A DNA stretch of 64,000 nucleotides from Actinobacillus vicugnae (GCF_901687125.1 NZ_CABFJY010000004.1:1-64000), one strand, 5' to 3'. Numbered from the stretch's first letter, positions 35,980 to 47,302 are shown. Notes: generated by a model not told the origin, from the letters alone. A program made the numbers and translations.

Positions 35980-38388
35980 ATGGCACCAAGAAAAAAGAAA
36001 GCAATTGAGTTACCACTACTTCCATTACGCGATGTAGTGGTATTTCCTTATATGGTTATGCCGTTATTTGTAGGACGTGAAAAATCAATTCAAGCCCTAC
36101 GGGTAGCGATGGATGGCAATAAACAATTATTCCTTGTAACACAGCAAGATCCTAATAAAGAAGAACCAATCACTGAAGATGTTTATCAAGTTGGTGTAAT
36201 TGCGAATATTATCCAAATGCTCAACCTTCCAGATGGCACAGTAAAAGTGTTAGTTGAAGGTCAGCAACGTGCCAAAATCGAACATATTCACGATGATGAA
36301 AATGGATTCTGGGCTGGTGTTCAAGTTATTGCTTCAGAATTTGATGAAGAAGATAACGAGTTACAAGCAATTGCAAAAGCAACTCTCAGTGAATTTGAAA
36401 ATTATGTAAAAAATAACAAAAAAATTCCTGCTGAAATTCTGCCTAAATTACAAAAAATCGTTTCAGAAGATCGTTTAGCTGATACGATTTCATCCAATTT
36501 AATTGCACCAGTGAAGAAAAAACAAGCGTTATTAGAAGAAGCGAATCTAATTGCACGTTTTGAAGCATTACTTGTTGCAATGGCAACCGAAATGGATTCA
36601 TTAGAAACCGAAAGTCGTATTCGTAATCGCGTTAAACAACAAATGGAAAAAAACCAACGTGATTATTATTTGAATGAGCAAATCAAGGCAATTCAAAAAG
36701 AATTAGGTAATGGTGAAGATGCAGAACAAAGCGAATTAGATAAGCTAAAAGAAAAAATTGATGCGGCTAAATTACCTGTTGAAGTAAAAGAAAAACTAGA
36801 CAGTGAATTTAAAAAGCTCAAAGCGATGCCACAAAGTTCTTCTGAAGCAACGGTAGTACGTAGTTATATTGACTGGGTTTTACAAATGCCATGGCATAAA
36901 AAATCTGTTGTCAAAAAAGATCTAGCTAAAGCACAAGCGGTGTTAGATCAAGATCATTACGGTTTAGAAAAAGTCAAAGAACGTATTGTTGAATATCTAG
37001 CAGTACAAAGCCGCTTAAATAAATTGAAAGGTCCTATTCTTTGCTTAGTTGGACCTCCTGGTGTGGGTAAAACTTCGCTTGGTCAATCTATTGCTAATGC
37101 CACAGGGCGTAAATACGTACGTATGGCATTAGGTGGTGTGCGTGATGAAGCAGAAATTCGAGGTCACCGCCGTACTTATATCGGTTCGATGCCAGGTTCA
37201 TTAATGATGAAAATGGCGAAAGTTGGCGTAAAAAACCCGCTCTTCTTACTCGATGAAATTGATAAAATGGCACAAGATATGCGTGGTGATCCTGCATCAG
37301 CTTTACTTGAAGTGTTAGATCCAGAGCAAAACAAGGCATTTAATGACCACTATTTAGAAGTGGATTACGATCTTTCAGACGTAATGTTTGTGGCAACATC
37401 AAATTCGATGAACATCCCACCTGCATTACTTGACCGTATGGAAGTGATTCGTCTTTCTGGTTATACCGAAGATGAAAAAATGCATATTGCACGTGATCAT
37501 TTAATTGCGAAACAGCAAGAAAATAATGGTTTAAAAGCGGGCGAATTAACGATCGAAGACAATGCAATTTTAAGCATAATTCGTTATTACACCCGTGAAG
37601 CTGGTGTACGCGGTCTTGAGCGTGAAATTGCTAAAATCTGCCGTAAAGCGGTAAAAACATTAGTATTAGATAAAAAGCTGAAATCACTCATCGTAAATGA
37701 AGGCAACATAGCAGATTACTTAGGTGTAAAACGTTTTGACTACGGAAAAATGGATAATCAAAACCGTGTTGGTGAGGTAACTGGCTTAGCGTGGACAGAA
37801 GTTGGTGGCGATTTACTCACTATTGAAACCGCTTCAGTAAGCGGTAAAGGTAAATTCTCATTTACTGGTTCATTAGGTGATGTGATGAAAGAATCTATCC
37901 AAGCGGCAATGATGGTAGTGCGAGCAAGAGCCTCTCAATTAGGGATTGCGGAAGACTTCCATGAAAAACGAGATATTCACGTTCATGTACCAGATGGAGC
38001 AACACCAAAAGATGGTCCAAGTGCAGGTATCGCAATGTGTACCGCATTAATCTCTAGCTTAACAGGCAACCCTGTTCGCAAAGAAGTCGCAATGACAGGT
38101 GAAATTAGCTTACGTGGCAAAGTGTTACCGATTGGCGGTTTAAAAGAGAAATTGCTTGCAGCACACCGTGGAGGTATTACGACTGTGATTATTCCAAAAG
38201 ACAACGAGAAAGATTTGGAAGAAATCCCAGAAAATGCCAAAGCAGCACTCTCTATCCATGCAGTTGAAACAATTGACGAAGTGTTATCTATTGCATTAGA
38301 AAATCCACCAATGGGCATTGAGATCATTCCAGCTAAATCTCAAACGATTAAAGTGAAAAAAACTCGCTCAAAAGCAGCAATTCAGTAA
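35980..38388 (+). CDS. lon: ATP-dependent protease Lon
   Basis: Hexameric AAA+ serine protease that degrades misfolded and regulatory proteins in the cytoplasm. The 802 residues have the N-terminal substrate domain (LPLLPLRDVVVFPYMVMPLFVGR), a coiled-coil region, the AAA+ module with Walker A GPPGVGKTSLG near 358 and Walker B LFLLDEIDKM, and the C-terminal Ser-Lys protease with PKDGPSAGIAM (catalytic Ser near 680) and the Lys of LPIGGLKEKLLAAHRGG. A sigma-32-like promoter lies upstream. A bidirectional terminator separates it from dxr. Confidence 0.97.
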   Translation: MAPRKKKAIELPLLPLRDVVVFPYMVMPLFVGREKSIQALRVAMDGNKQLFLVTQQDPNKEEPITEDVYQVGVIANIIQMLNLPDGTVKVLVEGQQRAKIEHIHDDENGFWAGVQVIASEFDEEDNELQAIAKATLSEFENYVKNNKKIPAEILPKLQKIVSEDRLADTISSNLIAPVKKKQALLEEANLIARFEALLVAMATEMDSLETESRIRNRVKQQMEKNQRDYYLNEQIKAIQKELGNGEDAEQSELDKLKEKIDAAKLPVEVKEKLDSEFKKLKAMPQSSSEATVVRSYIDWVLQMPWHKKSVVKKDLAKAQAVLDQDHYGLEKVKERIVEYLAVQSRLNKLKGPILCLVGPPGVGKTSLGQSIANATGRKYVRMALGGVRDEAEIRGHRRTYIGSMPGSLMMKMAKVGVKNPLFLLDEIDKMAQDMRGDPASALLEVLDPEQNKAFNDHYLEVDYDLSDVMFVATSNSMNIPPALLDRMEVIRLSGYTEDEKMHIARDHLIAKQQENNGLKAGELTIEDNAILSIIRYYTREAGVRGLEREIAKICRKAVKTLVLDKKLKSLIVNEGNIADYLGVKRFDYGKMDNQNRVGEVTGLAWTEVGGDLLTIETASVSGKGKFSFTGSLGDVMKESIQAAMMVVRARASQLGIAEDFHEKRDIHVHVPDGATPKDGPSAGIAMCTALISSLTGNPVRKEVAMTGEISLRGKVLPIGGLKEKLLAAHRGGITTVIIPKDNEKDLEEIPENAKAALSIHAVETIDEVLSIALENPPMGIEIIPAKSQTIKVKKTRSKAAIQ

Positions 38389-38403
38389 CACTAAACTGAA
38401 ATA

Positions 38404-38438
38404 AAAAACCTCGAATATGTAATGTATTCGAGGTTTTA
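38404..38438. terminator. Bidirectional terminator between lon and dxr
   Basis: AAAACCTCGAATA pairs with TATTCGAGGTTTT around a 7-base loop, with T-rich flanks on both strands. Confidence 0.85.
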
Positions 38439-38440
38439 TT

Positions 38441-39631
38441 TTATAGATTAATGACCGCTTGTTCTGCTAATTCTCTTGCTAATTTATCAATATGCAATAC
38501 ATCTGCGATTTCTCTGACTTGAATCGGTGCAATATTTTCTACTACAGTTCGATTCACATGCACAATATCCATAAAACCAATACGCTCATTTAAAAAAGCT
38601 TCTACTGCCACTTCATTTGCCGCATTCATTGCAGTTGTCGCATATTGCCCTTGTTCAAACGCATCAATTGCTAATTTCAAATTCGGATAGCGGGCAAAGT
38701 CTGGCTCAATAAAAGTAAGCTCTTTCAATTTAAAGAAATCTAACGGCGCAACACCTGCGTTAATACGATTTGGATAAGCCATCGTATGCGCAATCGGTGT
38801 ACACATATCTGGGTTTCCCATTTGGGCAATTACCGAACCATCAATGTAACGCACCATGGAATGAATAATAGATTGCGGGTGAATAATAATTTCCATTTCA
38901 TCAGCGCTTGCATTAAATAACCAACGCGCTTCAATATATTCCAACCCTTTATTCATCATGGTTGCGCTATCTACTGAGATTTTTTTGCCCATAGACCAAT
39001 TAGGATGCGCTACTGCTTGAGCGGGCGTAATAGTTGCAAACTCATCCAATGGTTTGGTGCGGAATGGGCCCCCCGATCCTGTTAAAACAATTTTGCTGAT
39101 ACCTAATTCTGCAAGCGGACAAAAACCGATTTTTTGTTGCGCTTCTGGTGGTATAGATTGGAAAATCGCATTGTGTTCGCTATCAACAGGCAATAATTGT
39201 GCACCAGATTTTCGAGCTTCATCAATAAAAATTTGCCCGCAAGTTACCAATGACTCTTTATTTGCCAATAAAACTTTTTTACCCGCTTGTATCGCTGAAA
39301 GTGTTGGCAATAAACCTGCTGCTCCCACAATTGCCGCCATGACCATATCCACTTCTGGGTGTGCGCTCAGTTCGCAAATCGCTTTTTGGCCGCTTAATAC
39401 TTCAGTATTTAAATTGAATTGTTTGAGCTGTTCAGCTAATGCTTTAGCCGCTTTCTCATCATCTAAAGCAGCAAATTTAGGCTGGAATAACAAACATTGC
39501 GCAGCCATAAGCTCAACATTTTTACCGCCAACTAAACCAAAGACTTCATATTCAGTTTTGTTTTGCTCCACGACAGATAACGTGCTTTTACCAATTGAGC
39601 CTGTAGAACCTAAAATAACGAGTTTTTTCAT
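38441..39631 (-). CDS. dxr: 1-deoxy-D-xylulose 5-phosphate reductoisomerase
   Basis: Second step of the non-mevalonate isoprenoid pathway, NADPH-dependent; the target of fosmidomycin. The 396 residues include the NADPH loop [12 protein letters not shown] at the N-terminus, [11 protein letters not shown] near 124, the metal site and substrate region [12 protein letters not shown] near 150, LTGSGGPFR near 186 and [21 protein letters not shown] near 212-232. It lies 65 bases after relA on the same strand, with an inverted uptake-sequence pair between them. Confidence 0.96.
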   Translation of the reverse strand: MKKLVILGSTGSIGKSTLSVVEQNKTEYEVFGLVGGKNVELMAAQCLLFQPKFAALDDEKAAKALAEQLKQFNLNTEVLSGQKAICELSAHPEVDMVMAAIVGAAGLLPTLSAIQAGKKVLLANKESLVTCGQIFIDEARKSGAQLLPVDSEHNAIFQSIPPEAQQKIGFCPLAELGISKIVLTGSGGPFRTKPLDEFATITPAQAVAHPNWSMGKKISVDSATMMNKGLEYIEARWLFNASADEMEIIIHPQSIIHSMVRYIDGSVIAQMGNPDMCTPIAHTMAYPNRINAGVAPLDFFKLKELTFIEPDFARYPNLKLAIDAFEQGQYATTAMNAANEVAVEAFLNERIGFMDIVHVNRTVVENIAPIQVREIADVLHIDKLARELAEQAVINL

Positions 39632-39655
39632 ATGTATTCCTAATTGCCAAAATAT

Positions 39656-39689
39656 ACAAGCGGTCGTTTTTGCAAATTTGACCGCTTGT
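39656..39689. repeat. Inverted uptake-sequence pair between relA and dxr
   Basis: ACAAGCGGTCGT and TTTGACCGCTTGT around TTTTTGCAAA; probable terminator of relA. Confidence 0.7.
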
Positions 39690-39696
39690 TTTCATC

Positions 39697-41904
39697 CTAA
39701 TTTGATAAACGTTTTGCTTCAATTACATCGTCTAATTGCGCAATACGAGCCAAAAGTTTGCCCAGTAATTCAACATTGCTTAATTCAATGTCCATATCCA
39801 TAATAGCTAACCCTCGTTTCGCATCAATACGGCTTGAAACGCTTAATACGTTTACTTTTTCATTTGCCATCACCGCACTCACATCACGCAACAAACCATT
39901 GCGGTCATTTGCTGTAACACGCACCGCCAGGCTGAAACCACTCGCATAGTGGGTTCCCCATTCCGCCTCCACGATACGTTCTGGATTCACACTACGCAAT
40001 TCGAATAATTGTTCGCAATCTGCTCGGTGAATCGAAATGCCTCGCCCTTGAGTAATATAGCCAACAATTTTATCGCCTGGAATTGGCTGGCAACAACGAG
40101 CAATGGTGTGCATTAAATTCCCTACACCATCAATAATAATCTGCCCATTTTTACCTTTGTACTGCTGTGCATTATTAGCGTGCTTATTAACTTGCTTGAG
40201 CACCGCTTCATCTTCTTGTTCAGCCGTTGGTTTGATTAATTTACTTTGCAAATAGTGGCTTAGCTGATTGAGACGAATATCGCCCCCTCCGATCCCTGCA
40301 TATAAATCATCAAATTGTTTTAGGTTGTAACGAGGTAACGCATATTGTTCAATTTGTTTGAGCGTAAGCCCCAAACGTACCATTTCTGCTTCTAGTGCTT
40401 CTTTACCGATTGGAATATTTTTCTCTCGGTCGAGCTTTTTAAACCATGCAATAATTTTAGCGCGAGCTTTAGATGTGTTCACAAAGCCTAAATTTGGGTT
40501 CAACCAATCTCGGCTTGGGTTTGGATTTTTCTGGGTGATAATTTCCACCTGATCACCCATTTGTAATAAATAGGTAAACGGCACGATTCGCCCTGCAACT
40601 TTCGCCCCAATACAGCGATGTCCTACTTCACTATGAATTGCATAAGCAAAATCTAATGGTGTTGCGTTTTTCGGTAGATCAATTACTTCGCCTCGAGGAG
40701 TAAATACATAAACACGATCATCAAAGACTTGTGAACGCATTTCTGCCACCACATCGCCTGAGTCTGCAATATCATTCTGCCAAGCTAGTAATTTACGTAG
40801 CCATACAATTTTTTCTTCATAGCCTGAACGCCCCGCTGTTGCACCTTCTTTATATTTCCAGTGAGCAGCCACGCCAAGCTCTGCATCTTCATGCATTTTG
40901 CGAGTACGAATTTGAACTTCAATCGTTTTATCGCCTTCGCCTAACACGACAGTATGGATGGATTGATAGCCATTTGGTTTTGGATGCGCAATATAATCAT
41001 CAAAATGTTCTGGCAAGTGTTTATATTGGGTGTGAATAATGCCCAATGCAGTGTAGCAATCTTGCAAATTCGGTACAATTACACGCACGGCTCGCACGTC
41101 AAATAGCTGTTCAAAACGCAGATTTTTCTTCTGCATTTTTTTCCAAATACTATAAATATGTTTTGGACGTCCATACACTTCAAGATCGTTAATTTGTTCG
41201 CTTAAAGAAGCGGTCAAATTTGCCACGAAATCTGCAATATAACTCTCACGTTCAAGACGGCGTTCGCCAAGCTGTAACGCAATCACTCGATAGCATTGCG
41301 GATGTAACGCACGGAAGCAATAATCTTCTAATTCCCATTTTAGCTGACCAATCCCTAGACGATTCGCCAAGGGGGCGTAAACGTGTGAACATTCTTTAGC
41401 AGCTAACACGAGATCTTCTTCCGTATGGCGGTGTTTATCTCGCAAATAGGCGATACGTTCAGCTAATTTAATAACTACGCAACGGAAATCATCCACCATC
41501 GCAAGTAGCATACGACGAATATTGTCGATTTGTAGATCAGAGGCGCTATTGGCGCTTAGTTGACGAATATTATCCATTTCAAGTACGCCTTTAACCAAGT
41601 TTTTCACTTGATTGCCAAAGCGCTCTTTTACTTGAACAAGATCGATAATATGGTGTTTAACGAGAGGAAATAACAGCGCTGCTACCAGAGAATCATCATC
41701 CATATTCAAGCCGTGTAAAATCTCGACCATCTCAATGCCGTCCCACAATAAATGATAGGTATCGGTATCTAATTTCTCTTGGGCATAACGCCACACAATT
41801 TGTAACTCTTCAAAGGTTATGGGCGACATTTGCAAAGCAGCGCTCCAACTTGCCAACTCAAATGTACTAGGGTTTAGCTCGTGTGAACGGCGAATCGCTA
41901 CCAT
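39697..41904 (-). CDS. relA: GTP pyrophosphokinase RelA (stringent response)
   Basis: Makes (p)ppGpp on starved ribosomes. The 735 residues show a pseudo-hydrolase domain in which the HD metal motif is replaced (LFPLVKHHIIDL), as expected for RelA rather than SpoT; the synthetase domain with GRPKHIYSIWKKMQKKNL and FDVRAVRVIV, YIAHPKPNGYQSIHT; the TGS domain (VYVFTPRGEVIDLPKNATPLDFAYAIH); a conserved zinc-finger-like ARCCQPIPGD; and a C-terminal ACT/RRM domain. AGAGGAGGATTT precedes the ATG. Confidence 0.96.
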   Translation of the reverse strand: MVAIRRSHELNPSTFELASWSAALQMSPITFEELQIVWRYAQEKLDTDTYHLLWDGIEMVEILHGLNMDDDSLVAALLFPLVKHHIIDLVQVKERFGNQVKNLVKGVLEMDNIRQLSANSASDLQIDNIRRMLLAMVDDFRCVVIKLAERIAYLRDKHRHTEEDLVLAAKECSHVYAPLANRLGIGQLKWELEDYCFRALHPQCYRVIALQLGERRLERESYIADFVANLTASLSEQINDLEVYGRPKHIYSIWKKMQKKNLRFEQLFDVRAVRVIVPNLQDCYTALGIIHTQYKHLPEHFDDYIAHPKPNGYQSIHTVVLGEGDKTIEVQIRTRKMHEDAELGVAAHWKYKEGATAGRSGYEEKIVWLRKLLAWQNDIADSGDVVAEMRSQVFDDRVYVFTPRGEVIDLPKNATPLDFAYAIHSEVGHRCIGAKVAGRIVPFTYLLQMGDQVEIITQKNPNPSRDWLNPNLGFVNTSKARAKIIAWFKKLDREKNIPIGKEALEAEMVRLGLTLKQIEQYALPRYNLKQFDDLYAGIGGGDIRLNQLSHYLQSKLIKPTAEQEDEAVLKQVNKHANNAQQYKGKNGQIIIDGVGNLMHTIARCCQPIPGDKIVGYITQGRGISIHRADCEQLFELRSVNPERIVEAEWGTHYASGFSLAVRVTANDRNGLLRDVSAVMANEKVNVLSVSSRIDAKRGLAIMDMDIELSNVELLGKLLARIAQLDDVIEAKRLSN

Positions 41905-42141
41905 AAATCCTCCTCTTGTAAAATTTTGCGGAAATTTAACCGCTTAGCGGTTAGAAATTACCTAGCATTATACTTGGATTTAGCCATGATTGTTAGTGTT
42001 GATAAAACAATAAAAACGCAATTGGCGATTTTCTAAAAATCCCCAACCACCTCTTTCGAGTTATATAAATTGTGATAAATCAAACCAATCTCTACAATTA
42101 ATTGCGCTACGCTAGCTGATTCGCTAGAATGGAAACGTTTT

Positions 42142-42167
42142 AAGCGGCATTTTGCCGTTTTCTTTTT
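42142..42167 (+). terminator. Terminator-like hairpin directly before hemA
   Basis: AAGCGGCA pairs with TGCCGTTT (one G-U) around a TTT loop, followed by TCTTTTTG. It ends only about 12 bases before the hemA start, so it may be an attenuator or block ribosome entry. Confidence 0.45.
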
Positions 42168-42179
42168 GTGTGGGATTCA

Positions 42180-43490
42180 ATGACAATTTTAGCTTTAGGT
42201 ATTAACCATAAAACAGCCTCCGTGAATTTGCGCGGCAAAGTGGCGTTTGATGAAATCAAACGTCAGCTTGCGTTCGAGCAAATTCAACAGCAGGGTTTAG
42301 CTGAAAGCGTCGTGATTCTATCCACCTGTAACCGCACAGAGCTTTATCTACACAATGCGGAAATTACGCCCCAAGAAGAGCATCCAGACAACATCGCTTG
42401 GCGTGAACAATGCTTTAATTGGTTTGCCGAAATTCATCAACTCAATCATGCTGAGTTGCGTGAATGTATCTACTTCAAACAAAATTTTGAAGCTGCTCGC
42501 CATTTAATGCAAGTCGCTTGCGGATTAGACTCATTAATCTTAGGTGAACCGCAAATTTTAGGGCAAGTAAAACAAGCATATCAAGATTGCGAACACTTTT
42601 ATCAATCACAAGGCACTCAAGTTTCAACCAAACTTTCTCGTTTATTCCAACGTACCTTTGCTACGGCTAAACGTGTTAGATCTGAAACAGAAATCGGCGC
42701 AAGTGCCGTTTCGGTTGCTTATGCAGCTTGTGGCTTAGCTCGCCAAATTTTTGATAATTTCGGCAAATTGCGTTTCTTATTAGTCGGCGCAGGCGAAACT
42801 ATCGAATTAGTGGCAAGATATTTAATTCAGCATGGTGCAACCAATCTTATGGTTGCCAACCGTACTCATGTGCGAGCTGAAATGTTGGCTGAACGCTTAG
42901 GCACACCAATGCAAATCCTTTCGTTAAGTGCCCTACAAATTGGTTTAAATCAAGCGGATGTAGTGATTAGTTCAACAGGAAGCCCTGATATGTTAATTAG
43001 CAAAGAAATGGTTGCGATTGCGCAAAAACAACGCCAATTTGACCCGATGTTGTTAATTGATATTGCCGTGCCTCGTGATATTGATGAAAAAGCGGGCGAA
43101 TTAGATGCCGTCTATTCTTACAGCGTAGATGATTTACAAAATATTATTCAACGTAATCTTGCTCAACGTCAACAAGCTGCAGAACAAGCAACTGAAATTG
43201 TAGAGCAAGAATGCAAAGCTTTCTTTGAATGGCTAAAACAGCAACAATCTAGCGATCTTATTAAACGCTATCGCCAAGATGCTGAACAAACCCGCCAAGA
43301 ATTGCTTAATAAGGCAATGCAAGCCATTCACTCAGGTCAAGATCCCGAAAAAGTGCTAAATGAATTAAGTTATAAATTAACTAACAGCCTATTACACGCC
43401 CCAACCCAAGCACTACAAGCCATGGCAAAAAGCGGTAATTCAAAAGGCTTACAAAGTTTTTCTAAAGCACTCAAGCTAGAAGAATGCTAA
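42180..43490 (+). CDS. hemA: Glutamyl-tRNA reductase
   Basis: Reduces glutamyl-tRNA to glutamate-1-semialdehyde, the first committed step of haem synthesis by the C5 route. The 436-residue protein has the N-terminal LGINHKTA, catalytic Cys50 in [29 protein letters not shown] near 110-128, the NADPH loop [16 protein letters not shown], and [10 protein letters not shown] start at ATG 42180 ([11 protein letters not shown]) as in orthologues; it has a weak ribosome site, and a GTG-type start 4 codons earlier is less likely. This implies that the organism makes haem from glutamate. Confidence 0.95.
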   Translation: MTILALGINHKTASVNLRGKVAFDEIKRQLAFEQIQQQGLAESVVILSTCNRTELYLHNAEITPQEEHPDNIAWREQCFNWFAEIHQLNHAELRECIYFKQNFEAARHLMQVACGLDSLILGEPQILGQVKQAYQDCEHFYQSQGTQVSTKLSRLFQRTFATAKRVRSETEIGASAVSVAYAACGLARQIFDNFGKLRFLLVGAGETIELVARYLIQHGATNLMVANRTHVRAEMLAERLGTPMQILSLSALQIGLNQADVVISSTGSPDMLISKEMVAIAQKQRQFDPMLLIDIAVPRDIDEKAGELDAVYSYSVDDLQNIIQRNLAQRQQAAEQATEIVEQECKAFFEWLKQQQSSDLIKRYRQDAEQTRQELLNKAMQAIHSGQDPEKVLNELSYKLTNSLLHAPTQALQAMAKSGNSKGLQSFSKALKLEEC

Positions 43491-43506
43491 ACTTTCATCC
43501 CCCAAT

Positions 43507-43557
43507 ACAAGCGGTCTATTTTTTGTAAAATTTTGCAGAAAATAGACCGCTTTTTTT
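43507..43557 (+). terminator. Uptake-sequence inverted repeat and T run after hemA
   Basis: AAGCGGTCTATTTT pairs with AAAATAGACCGCTT, then TTTTTTT: a textbook intrinsic terminator built from two convergent uptake signals. Confidence 0.85.
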
Positions 43558-43646
43558 GATCCTTTTTCCGTTCTCAATGCTTTTAGTATATAATGTGGCA
43601 ATTTTGCGACTCGCAAAGACTGAATTTTTAGAAGGACAGAATAATA

Positions 43647-45164
43647 ATGACTCCAGTTGTTGCCCTTGTGGGCAGACCAAATGTGGGTAAATCCACGTTA
43701 TTTAACCGCTTAACCCGCACTCGTGATGCATTGGTGGCAGATTTTCCAGGGCTTACTCGTGACCGTAAATATGGCCATGCCAATATTGCTGGTTATGATT
43801 TTATCGTGATCGATACAGGCGGTATTGATGGTACGGAAGAAGGCGTAGAAGAAAAAATGGCAGAACAATCGCTACTTGCGATTGAAGAAGCAGATGTAGT
43901 GCTTTTCTTAGTTGATGCTCGTGCGGGATTATTGCCTGCAGATATTGGTATTGCTCAATACTTACGCCAACGTGAAAAAACCACAGTGGTAGTAGCAAAT
44001 AAAACTGACGGTATTGATGCAGATTCACACTGTGCCGAGTTTTATCAGCTTGGTTTAGGCGAGGTAGAACAAATCGCAGCGGCGCAAGGTCGTGGTGTAA
44101 CGCAACTTATCGAACAAGTGCTAGCGCCATTAGGGGAGCAATTAAACGCTGAACAAGCGGTCGAAAATGATGAAAATGCTACAGAAGAAGCCGACGAATG
44201 GGATACCGATTTCGACTTTGATAATGAAGAAGATACGGCATTACTCGATGAAGCGCTTGAAGATGAAGCAGAAGAATCAATTGAAGATAAAAACATCAAG
44301 ATTGCGATTGTTGGTCGCCCAAACGTAGGTAAATCGACGTTAACTAACCGTATCCTCGGCGAAGAGCGCGTGGTGGTTTACGATATGCCTGGTACGACGC
44401 GTGACTCAATCTATATCCCTATGGAACGTGATGGTCAGCACTACACGATTATTGACACCGCTGGCGTGCGTAAACGTGGTAAAGTGAATTTAGCGGTTGA
44501 AAAATTCTCAGTAATTAAAACATTACAAGCAATTCAAGATGCGAATGTGGTGCTACTCACCATTGATGCTCGTGAAGGCATCTCAGATCAAGATTTATCA
44601 CTCCTCGGCTTTATTCTCAATGCAGGTCGCTCATTGGTGATCGTGGTAAATAAATGGGATGGTTTATCACAGGATATTAAAGATCAGGTGAAATCAGAAT
44701 TAGACCGCCGTTTAGATTTTATTGATTTTGCGCGTGTGCATTTTATTTCAGCATTGCATGGTTCTGGTGTGGGTAACTTATTCGACTCGGTTAAAGAAGC
44801 CTACGCTTGTGCAACACAAAAAACTTCAACCTCAATGCTTACCCGTATTTTACGTATGGCAGCAGATGAGCATCAGCCACCATTAGTAAACGGTCGTCGT
44901 GTAAAACTCAAATATGCGCACCCAGGTGGCTACAATCCGCCAATTATCGTGATTCACGGTAACCAAGTAGAAAAATTAGCGGATTCTTATAAACGTTATT
45001 TAAGTAATTATTTCCGTAAGAGCTTGAAAATTATCGGTTCGCCGATTCGTATTCAGTTCCAAGAAGGGAACAATCCATTTGCAGGTAAGAAAAATAAACT
45101 CACACCAAATCAATTACGTAAGCGTAAACGTTTGATGAAGTTTATTAAGAAAAGCAAAAAATAA
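43647..45164 (+). CDS. der: GTPase Der (EngA), ribosome assembly
   Basis: Essential GTPase with two tandem G domains that helps mature the 50S subunit. The 505 residues have G1 motifs [14 protein letters not shown] (near 8-21) and [14 protein letters not shown] (near 222-235), with NKTD and NKWD specificity motifs and DTGGI / DTAGV G3 motifs, an acidic linker between them (about 165-210), and a C-terminal KH-like domain ending in a basic tail. AAGGACAG stands before the ATG. A weaker uptake-sequence repeat follows. Confidence 0.96.
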   Translation: MTPVVALVGRPNVGKSTLFNRLTRTRDALVADFPGLTRDRKYGHANIAGYDFIVIDTGGIDGTEEGVEEKMAEQSLLAIEEADVVLFLVDARAGLLPADIGIAQYLRQREKTTVVVANKTDGIDADSHCAEFYQLGLGEVEQIAAAQGRGVTQLIEQVLAPLGEQLNAEQAVENDENATEEADEWDTDFDFDNEEDTALLDEALEDEAEESIEDKNIKIAIVGRPNVGKSTLTNRILGEERVVVYDMPGTTRDSIYIPMERDGQHYTIIDTAGVRKRGKVNLAVEKFSVIKTLQAIQDANVVLLTIDAREGISDQDLSLLGFILNAGRSLVIVVNKWDGLSQDIKDQVKSELDRRLDFIDFARVHFISALHGSGVGNLFDSVKEAYACATQKTSTSMLTRILRMAADEHQPPLVNGRRVKLKYAHPGGYNPPIIVIHGNQVEKLADSYKRYLSNYFRKSLKIIGSPIRIQFQEGNNPFAGKKNKLTPNQLRKRKRLMKFIKKSKK

Positions 45165-45192
45165 TGATAAGAAATTCACATAAATAGTGAAA

Positions 45193-45248
45193 CCAGCGGT
45201 CAAAAAAACCAAAAACTTGCAAATTTCTGGTAAAAAAATACCGCTTGT
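45193..45248. repeat. Inverted uptake-sequence pair between der and hldE
   Basis: CAGCGGTCAAAA and TACCGCTTGT; the left copy is imperfect (CCAGCGGT). Possible partial terminator. Confidence 0.55.
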
Positions 45249-45298
45249 TTCTCCGTTGTCATTGCGGTGATTTTCGCAGTATTAAAAAGGATTAAAAT

Positions 45299-46729
45299 AT
45301 GATGATGCAATACTCTCCAAAATTTAATCATGCCAAAGTATTAGTACTTGGCGATGTCATGTTAGACCGCTATTGGTTTGGCGCAACAAATCGTATTTCC
45401 CCAGAAGCACCTGTGCCAGTTGTAAAAGTGCAAGAAATTGAAGAACGTGCAGGTGGTGCGGCAAACGTGGCAATGAATATTGCAAGCCTTGGCGTGCCTG
45501 TTGCACTACACGGCTTAATTGGGCAAGACGATGCAGGTCGTGCATTAGATAAATTGCTCAATTCGCATAATATCCAAAATCATTGTGTTGCATTAGATTC
45601 GCACCCAACCATTACTAAATTACGTATTCTTTCCCGTCATCAACAACTATTACGTTTAGATTTCGAAGAAGGTTTTCATCAGGTAGCAAGCGATTCTCTA
45701 CTTGCAAAACTTGAACAAGAAATCACCGCTTATGGTGCATTAATACTGTCGGATTACGGCAAAGGTACATTAGAATCTGTACAACAAATGATTCAAATTG
45801 CCCGTAAAGCAGGTGTGCCGACACTCATCGATCCAAAAGGGACTGATTTCGAACGTTATCGTGGTGCAACATTATTAACGCCAAATATGTCTGAATTTGA
45901 GGCGGTGGTAGGTCACTGTAAAGATGATGATGAAATTGTCGCTAAAGGCTTAAAACTGATTGCTGAGTTTGAATTAGCTGCATTATTGGTTACTCGCTCA
46001 GAAAAAGGTATGACGTTATTGCGTCCAAATCAAGCTCCATTCCATCTACCAACTCAAGCTAAAGAAGTTTATGATGTAACAGGTGCGGGTGATACGGTAA
46101 TTAGTGTGCTAGCAACCGCTATTGCAGACGGTCGTCCTTACGAAGAAGCATGCTATTTAGCTAATGCTGCAGCAGGCGTTGTAGTGGGTAAATTAGGTAC
46201 TTCAACTGTTACCCCAACCGAATTGGAAAATGCGATTCACCACCGAGAAGAAACAGGCTTCGGCATTTTAACTGAAGATGAGCTAAAACGTGCAGTAGAG
46301 CAAGCTAAACTGCGTGGTGAGAAAATTGTGATGACGAACGGTTGTTTTGATATTTTACATCAAGGTCATGTTTCTTATTTAGAAAACGCGCGTAAATTAG
46401 GCGATCGCCTAATCGTTGCGGTAAATACGGATGGATCAGTTAAACGTTTAAAAGGCGAATCTCGTCCAATCAACAATTTGAACGCGCGCATGGCGGTGCT
46501 TGCTGGTTTAGCTTCTGTGGATTGGGTTGTGCCATTTGCTGAAGATACGCCACAACGCTTGATTGGCGAAATATTACCTAATTTATTGGTTAAAGGTGGT
46601 GATTACAAACCTGAAGAAATTGCAGGTAGTCAAGAAGTTTGGGCGAACGGCGGCGAAGTTAAAGTATTAAACTTTGAAAATGGCTGTTCCACCACCAATG
46701 TAATCAAAAAAATTCAGGCATCAAAATAA
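45299..46729 (+). CDS. hldE: Bifunctional heptose-7-phosphate kinase / heptose-1-phosphate adenylyltransferase
   Basis: Makes ADP-heptose for the lipooligosaccharide inner core. The 476 residues join an N-terminal ribokinase-type kinase ([29 protein letters not shown], and the catalytic [14 protein letters not shown] near 260) to a C-terminal cytidylyltransferase-type domain ([22 protein letters not shown] with the HxGH motif near 355). Three ATG codons in a row open the gene; AAGGA upstream fits any of them. pyrR starts 8 bases after the stop. Confidence 0.95.
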   Translation: MMMQYSPKFNHAKVLVLGDVMLDRYWFGATNRISPEAPVPVVKVQEIEERAGGAANVAMNIASLGVPVALHGLIGQDDAGRALDKLLNSHNIQNHCVALDSHPTITKLRILSRHQQLLRLDFEEGFHQVASDSLLAKLEQEITAYGALILSDYGKGTLESVQQMIQIARKAGVPTLIDPKGTDFERYRGATLLTPNMSEFEAVVGHCKDDDEIVAKGLKLIAEFELAALLVTRSEKGMTLLRPNQAPFHLPTQAKEVYDVTGAGDTVISVLATAIADGRPYEEACYLANAAAGVVVGKLGTSTVTPTELENAIHHREETGFGILTEDELKRAVEQAKLRGEKIVMTNGCFDILHQGHVSYLENARKLGDRLIVAVNTDGSVKRLKGESRPINNLNARMAVLAGLASVDWVVPFAEDTPQRLIGEILPNLLVKGGDYKPEEIAGSQEVWANGGEVKVLNFENGCSTTNVIKKIQASK

Positions 46730-46737
46730 CGTCAATA

Positions 46738-47277
46738 ATGGAAAAAATTATTATTGATGCTGAACAATTTCAGCGCACAATTTCTCGCATATCTCATCAA
46801 ATTATTGAGAAACACTCATCGTTAGATAATTTGGTATTAGTTGGAATAAAACGCCGTGGCGCTGAAATTGCAGCAATGTTGCAAAAAAGAATATCGGAAC
46901 TTTCGCAAACAGAATTGCCATTAATGGCATTAGATATTACCTTCTACCGTGATGATTTAGATGTCATCAACCAAGATCCTGTTTATATAGGTGCTGAAGA
47001 TCAAATTGATATCGAAGGTAAAAATGTGATTCTGATTGATGATGTACTCTTTACGGGGCGTACAATTCGTGCGGCGTTAGATGCTCTACTCGACTTTGGG
47101 CGTGCAACTCGAATAGAACTAGTTATTCTCGTCGATAGAGGGCATCGTGAATTACCGATTCGAGCTGACTATGTAGGTAAAAATATTCCAACAGCTCGTA
47201 ATGAACAGGTTCAAGTAAGGACTCAACATTACGACGGTGTAAATCAAGTCGCTTTAATTCGAGCCAATAATGAATAA
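46738..47277 (+). CDS. pyrR: PyrR: pyrimidine operon regulator / uracil phosphoribosyltransferase homologue
   Basis: A 179-residue PyrR-family protein. In Bacillus PyrR binds pyr mRNA and attenuates the operon and has weak uracil phosphoribosyltransferase activity. The family marks are present: the N-terminal TISRISHQIIEKH, GIKRRGAEIAAML, and the PRPP loop NVILIDDVLFTGRTIRAALDAL, then LVDRGHRELPIRADYVGKNIPT. No pyr biosynthetic gene is adjacent, so what it regulates cannot be seen here; a separate true uracil phosphoribosyltransferase, upp, is encoded 2 kb further on. It follows hldE by 8 bases and a small GTTC-GAAC hairpin with a T run follows. Confidence 0.9.
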   Translation: MEKIIIDAEQFQRTISRISHQIIEKHSSLDNLVLVGIKRRGAEIAAMLQKRISELSQTELPLMALDITFYRDDLDVINQDPVYIGAEDQIDIEGKNVILIDDVLFTGRTIRAALDALLDFGRATRIELVILVDRGHRELPIRADYVGKNIPTARNEQVQVRTQHYDGVNQVALIRANNE

Positions 47278-47283
47278 AATAAT

Positions 47284-47302
47284 GTTCTGCTGAACCTTTT
47301 TT
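47284..47302 (+). terminator. Weak terminator after pyrR
   Basis: GTTC-TGCT-GAAC followed by CTTTTTT; the stem is short. Confidence 0.4.

Noticed and set aside
39054-39803. A 249-codon plus-strand frame opposite dxr and relA
   Set aside because: Shadow of real genes: Ser/Ala/Pro/Asn-rich nonsense composition, spans the dxr-relA junction, no ribosome site.
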